Source of the DNA: an uncultured Oscillospiraceae bacterium
Lineage (GTDB): Bacteria > Bacillota > Clostridia > Oscillospirales > Acutalibacteraceae
Assembly (NCBI GenBank): GCA_905198295.1
Contig: CAJKBW010000059.1
Location: 1 to 18,074 of the forward strand
Direction: 5' to 3'
DNA: 18,074 nt
Position numbers and translations under genes: made by a program. The notes below the pieces were generated by a model. That model saw nothing but the letters and a program-made list of their open reading frames with translations. It was not told the DNA's origin and did no database searches. This document shows positions 14,528-18,074 of the stretch, in pieces (the stretch's first letter is position 1; each line of letters starts with the position of its first letter).

Positions 14528-14845
14528 GCTTTTGCCCATTCCTTTCTTGCTGTAACCGGGGCTCCGGCCCGCTTTTCGGCCCGGCTGGCTCTGTGTCCGT
14601 CCTCACGGCACAAAACCTCGCCCCTGCCCACGCCCTTCTTCTGCTGCACCGCCGCGCTGACACAGCGGTCTGCTTTGGGTTGTCTGCGTTCCCGGCGGCG
14701 GGTATTCCCCCGTTCCCCGCCGTCCACACCAGCCACCGCCTTCCCTGCAAAATGAATCCCGAAAAGCGCAAAAGCCCGTTCCGGCAGCCTGCCTCGGGCC
14801 TCTTTCCTGTTTCGTATGCCGGCTTTGCCGGCCGCAATTCGATCC
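14528..14845 (-). promoter_or_regulatory. Long structured prs leader with an attenuator-like hairpin
   Basis: If transcription starts near 14845 the prs mRNA has a leader of about 318 bases without a gene. In order it contains a perfect GCCGGC-AAA-GCCGGC hairpin; a nested hairpin (GCCCG/CGGGC outside GGCA/TGCC, 14774-14799) followed by GCTTTTGCGCTTTT, which resembles an intrinsic terminator; CGGCGGG/CCCGCCG (14696-14702/14716-14722); and CGCTG-TGT-CAGCG (14654-14666). I recognise no known riboswitch class. Small open frames here look spurious. Confidence 0.5.
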
Positions 14846-14851
14846 ACTACC

Positions 14852-14880
14852 ATTATGACAAAAATTTAACCGCATTTCAA
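14852..14880 (-). promoter_or_regulatory. prs: Predicted sigma-A promoter of the prs operon
   Basis: On the minus strand TTGAAA (-35, five of six) and CATAAT (-10, five of six) are separated by exactly 17 bases. It is the best promoter match in the divergent prs/ppdK region and points at prs. The stretch 14881-14974 between it and the ppdK promoter shows nothing else I can name. Confidence 0.65.
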
Positions 14881-14974
14881 GGGGGAATCCTTTCATAAAA
14901 TGACCAGACAATCCCCGCAAAGCGGCAGGAACTCTGTATAAAGGGTAAATTTACAGATTTTTATCATAATATTC

Positions 14975-15003
14975 TGGAAAAAACGGGCAGCGTTTGGTAT
15001 ACT
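14975..15003 (+). promoter_or_regulatory. ppdK: Predicted sigma-A promoter of ppdK
   Basis: TGGAAA (-35, four of six) and TATACT (-10, five of six) have a 17-base spacer, and TGG precedes the -10 as in an extended -10 promoter. Transcription would start near 15010. A CATAAT at 14965-14970 is an alternative -10 but has no -35. Confidence 0.5.
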
Positions 15004-15009
15004 ATAAGA

Positions 15010-15126
15010 TGATTCTGCCCGGTATGCGCCCCTCTGGACGCGGCTGGGGGACGGAGGGGGAACCGGCCTTGGCCGGACAACCTTTTCCAAAGCATTCCAT
15101 TTATCCGGAATCAATAATTCAGGAGG
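15010..15126 (+). promoter_or_regulatory. Hairpin-rich 5' leader of ppdK
   Basis: The predicted leader folds as three stems: CCCCTC/GAGGGG (15029-15034/15054-15059), a perfect CCGGCC-TT-GGCCGG (15063-15076), and ATTCC/GGAAT (15094-15098/15107-15111). It ends in the strong Shine-Dalgarno AGGAGG (15121-15126). No T-run follows any stem, so an effect on translation or stability is likelier than attenuation (inference). Confidence 0.4.
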
Positions 15127-15137
15127 TCGATTACACC

Positions 15138-17774
<2,637 letters not shown>

Positions 17775-17775
17775 T

Positions 17776-17867
17776 TTTTGTGTTTTAGGGCAACACCCGA
17801 TAGCAAAACGTCAATAGAAAAACTGACCTTGTGGAGTAACATCTGCAAGGTCTTTTTTTGTGCCGAA
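17776..17867 (+). repeat. 92-bp non-coding repeat, copy 1
   Basis: It starts one base after the ppdK stop codon and matches 17983-18074 with three mismatches in 92 bases, clustered around 17810-17813. The period is 207 bp. It contains the terminator described separately. Reverse-strand frames through both copies repeat the same peptide, which shows duplication and not coding. Confidence 0.9.
17825..17859 (+). terminator. Intrinsic terminator inside repeat copy 1 (serves ppdK)
   Basis: GACCTTG (17825-17831) pairs with CAAGGTC (17846-17852), followed by TTTTTTT. On the minus strand the stem is followed by AGTTTTT, so it may work both ways. It is the first terminator after ppdK. Confidence 0.88.
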
Positions 17868-17982
17868 AGCCTTGTGAATACGGGAAAAATTCGTAAAATA
17901 GCCATTTTTCCGCCTTTTCCGTGATGATTGAAAACGCAAATTTCTTTGCCCCAAAAAATCAAAATGGGCTTGCCCCATAACA
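17868..17982. other. Spacer between the two 92-bp repeats
   Basis: This 115-bp AT-richer piece carries no gene. It has A/T runs, and TTGCCCCA occurs twice (near 17947 and 17970) around an ATGGGC segment. Confidence 0.5.
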
Positions 17983-18074
17983 TTTTGTGTTTTAGGGCAA
18001 CACCCGATAGCAAAACCCGAATAGAAAAACTGACCTTGTGGAGTAACATCTGCAAGGTCTTTTTTTGTGCCGAA
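17983..18074 (+). repeat. 92-bp non-coding repeat, copy 2 (may continue past the window)
   Basis: This is the second copy of 17776-17867, with the terminator core GACCTTG/CAAGGTC at 18032-18038/18053-18059 followed by TTTTTTT. The identity reaches the last base of the window, so the true end and any further copies cannot be seen. Confidence 0.88.

Overview
The window is GC-rich, densely coded chromosomal DNA that looks like an anaerobic Clostridia genome, most likely Oscillospirales/Ruminococcaceae (inferred from gene content; no marker gene settles it). The main pointers are a ferredoxin-age oxygen defence set (flavodiiron protein, desulfoferrodoxin, rubredoxin, non-heme ferritin), a pyruvate phosphate dikinase whose catalytic His falls at the same position as in Clostridium symbiosum, and the Firmicutes order prs-pth-mfd. 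I see no rRNA, tRNA, CRISPR array, prophage or plasmid gene.

Layout. (1) 1-221: two copies of a hairpin-rich repeat in front of a CofE-like ligase gene (222-1421, +), which ends at a strong terminator. (2) 1753-5264 (-): a six-gene operon, transcribed flavodiiron fusion > desulfoferrodoxin > thioredoxin > rubredoxin > Bfd-like [2Fe-2S] protein > ferritin, with an extended -10 promoter at about 5373-5400 and a terminator at about 1697-1742. The 51-residue rubredoxin gene (2462-2617) is easily missed. (3) 5538-6350 (-): an alpha/beta hydrolase. (4) 6540-6792: a MITE-like element with 27-bp terminal inverted repeats, touching the stop codon of the next gene. (5) 6790-8002 (-): a pair of half-size chromate-transporter-family genes, divergent from an unrecognised membrane-anchored protein (8148-8699, +). 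(6) 8747-14527 (-): prs > pth > mfd > Nudix hydrolase, read from a good sigma-A promoter 325 bp ahead of prs through a long structured leader. (7) 15138-17774 (+): ppdK, divergent from prs, with a hairpin-rich leader. (8) 17776-18074: two copies of a 92-bp repeat, each carrying an intrinsic terminator.

How the genes fit together. The operon at 1753-5264 is a self-contained route for disposing of oxygen, superoxide and iron: O2 to water (flavodiiron), superoxide to peroxide (desulfoferrodoxin), electron delivery (rubredoxin, thioredoxin), and iron storage and probable release (ferritin plus Bfd-like protein). The prs operon joins nucleotide precursor supply, peptidyl-tRNA recycling, transcription-coupled repair and probable nucleotide-pool cleaning.

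Less familiar material is non-coding: a three-hairpin repeat family seen at 1-55, 94-165 and, diverged with paired changes, at 12739-12819; a structured prs leader with an attenuator-like hairpin; the MITE-like element; and the terminator-bearing repeats after ppdK. No wholly new multi-gene system is evident.
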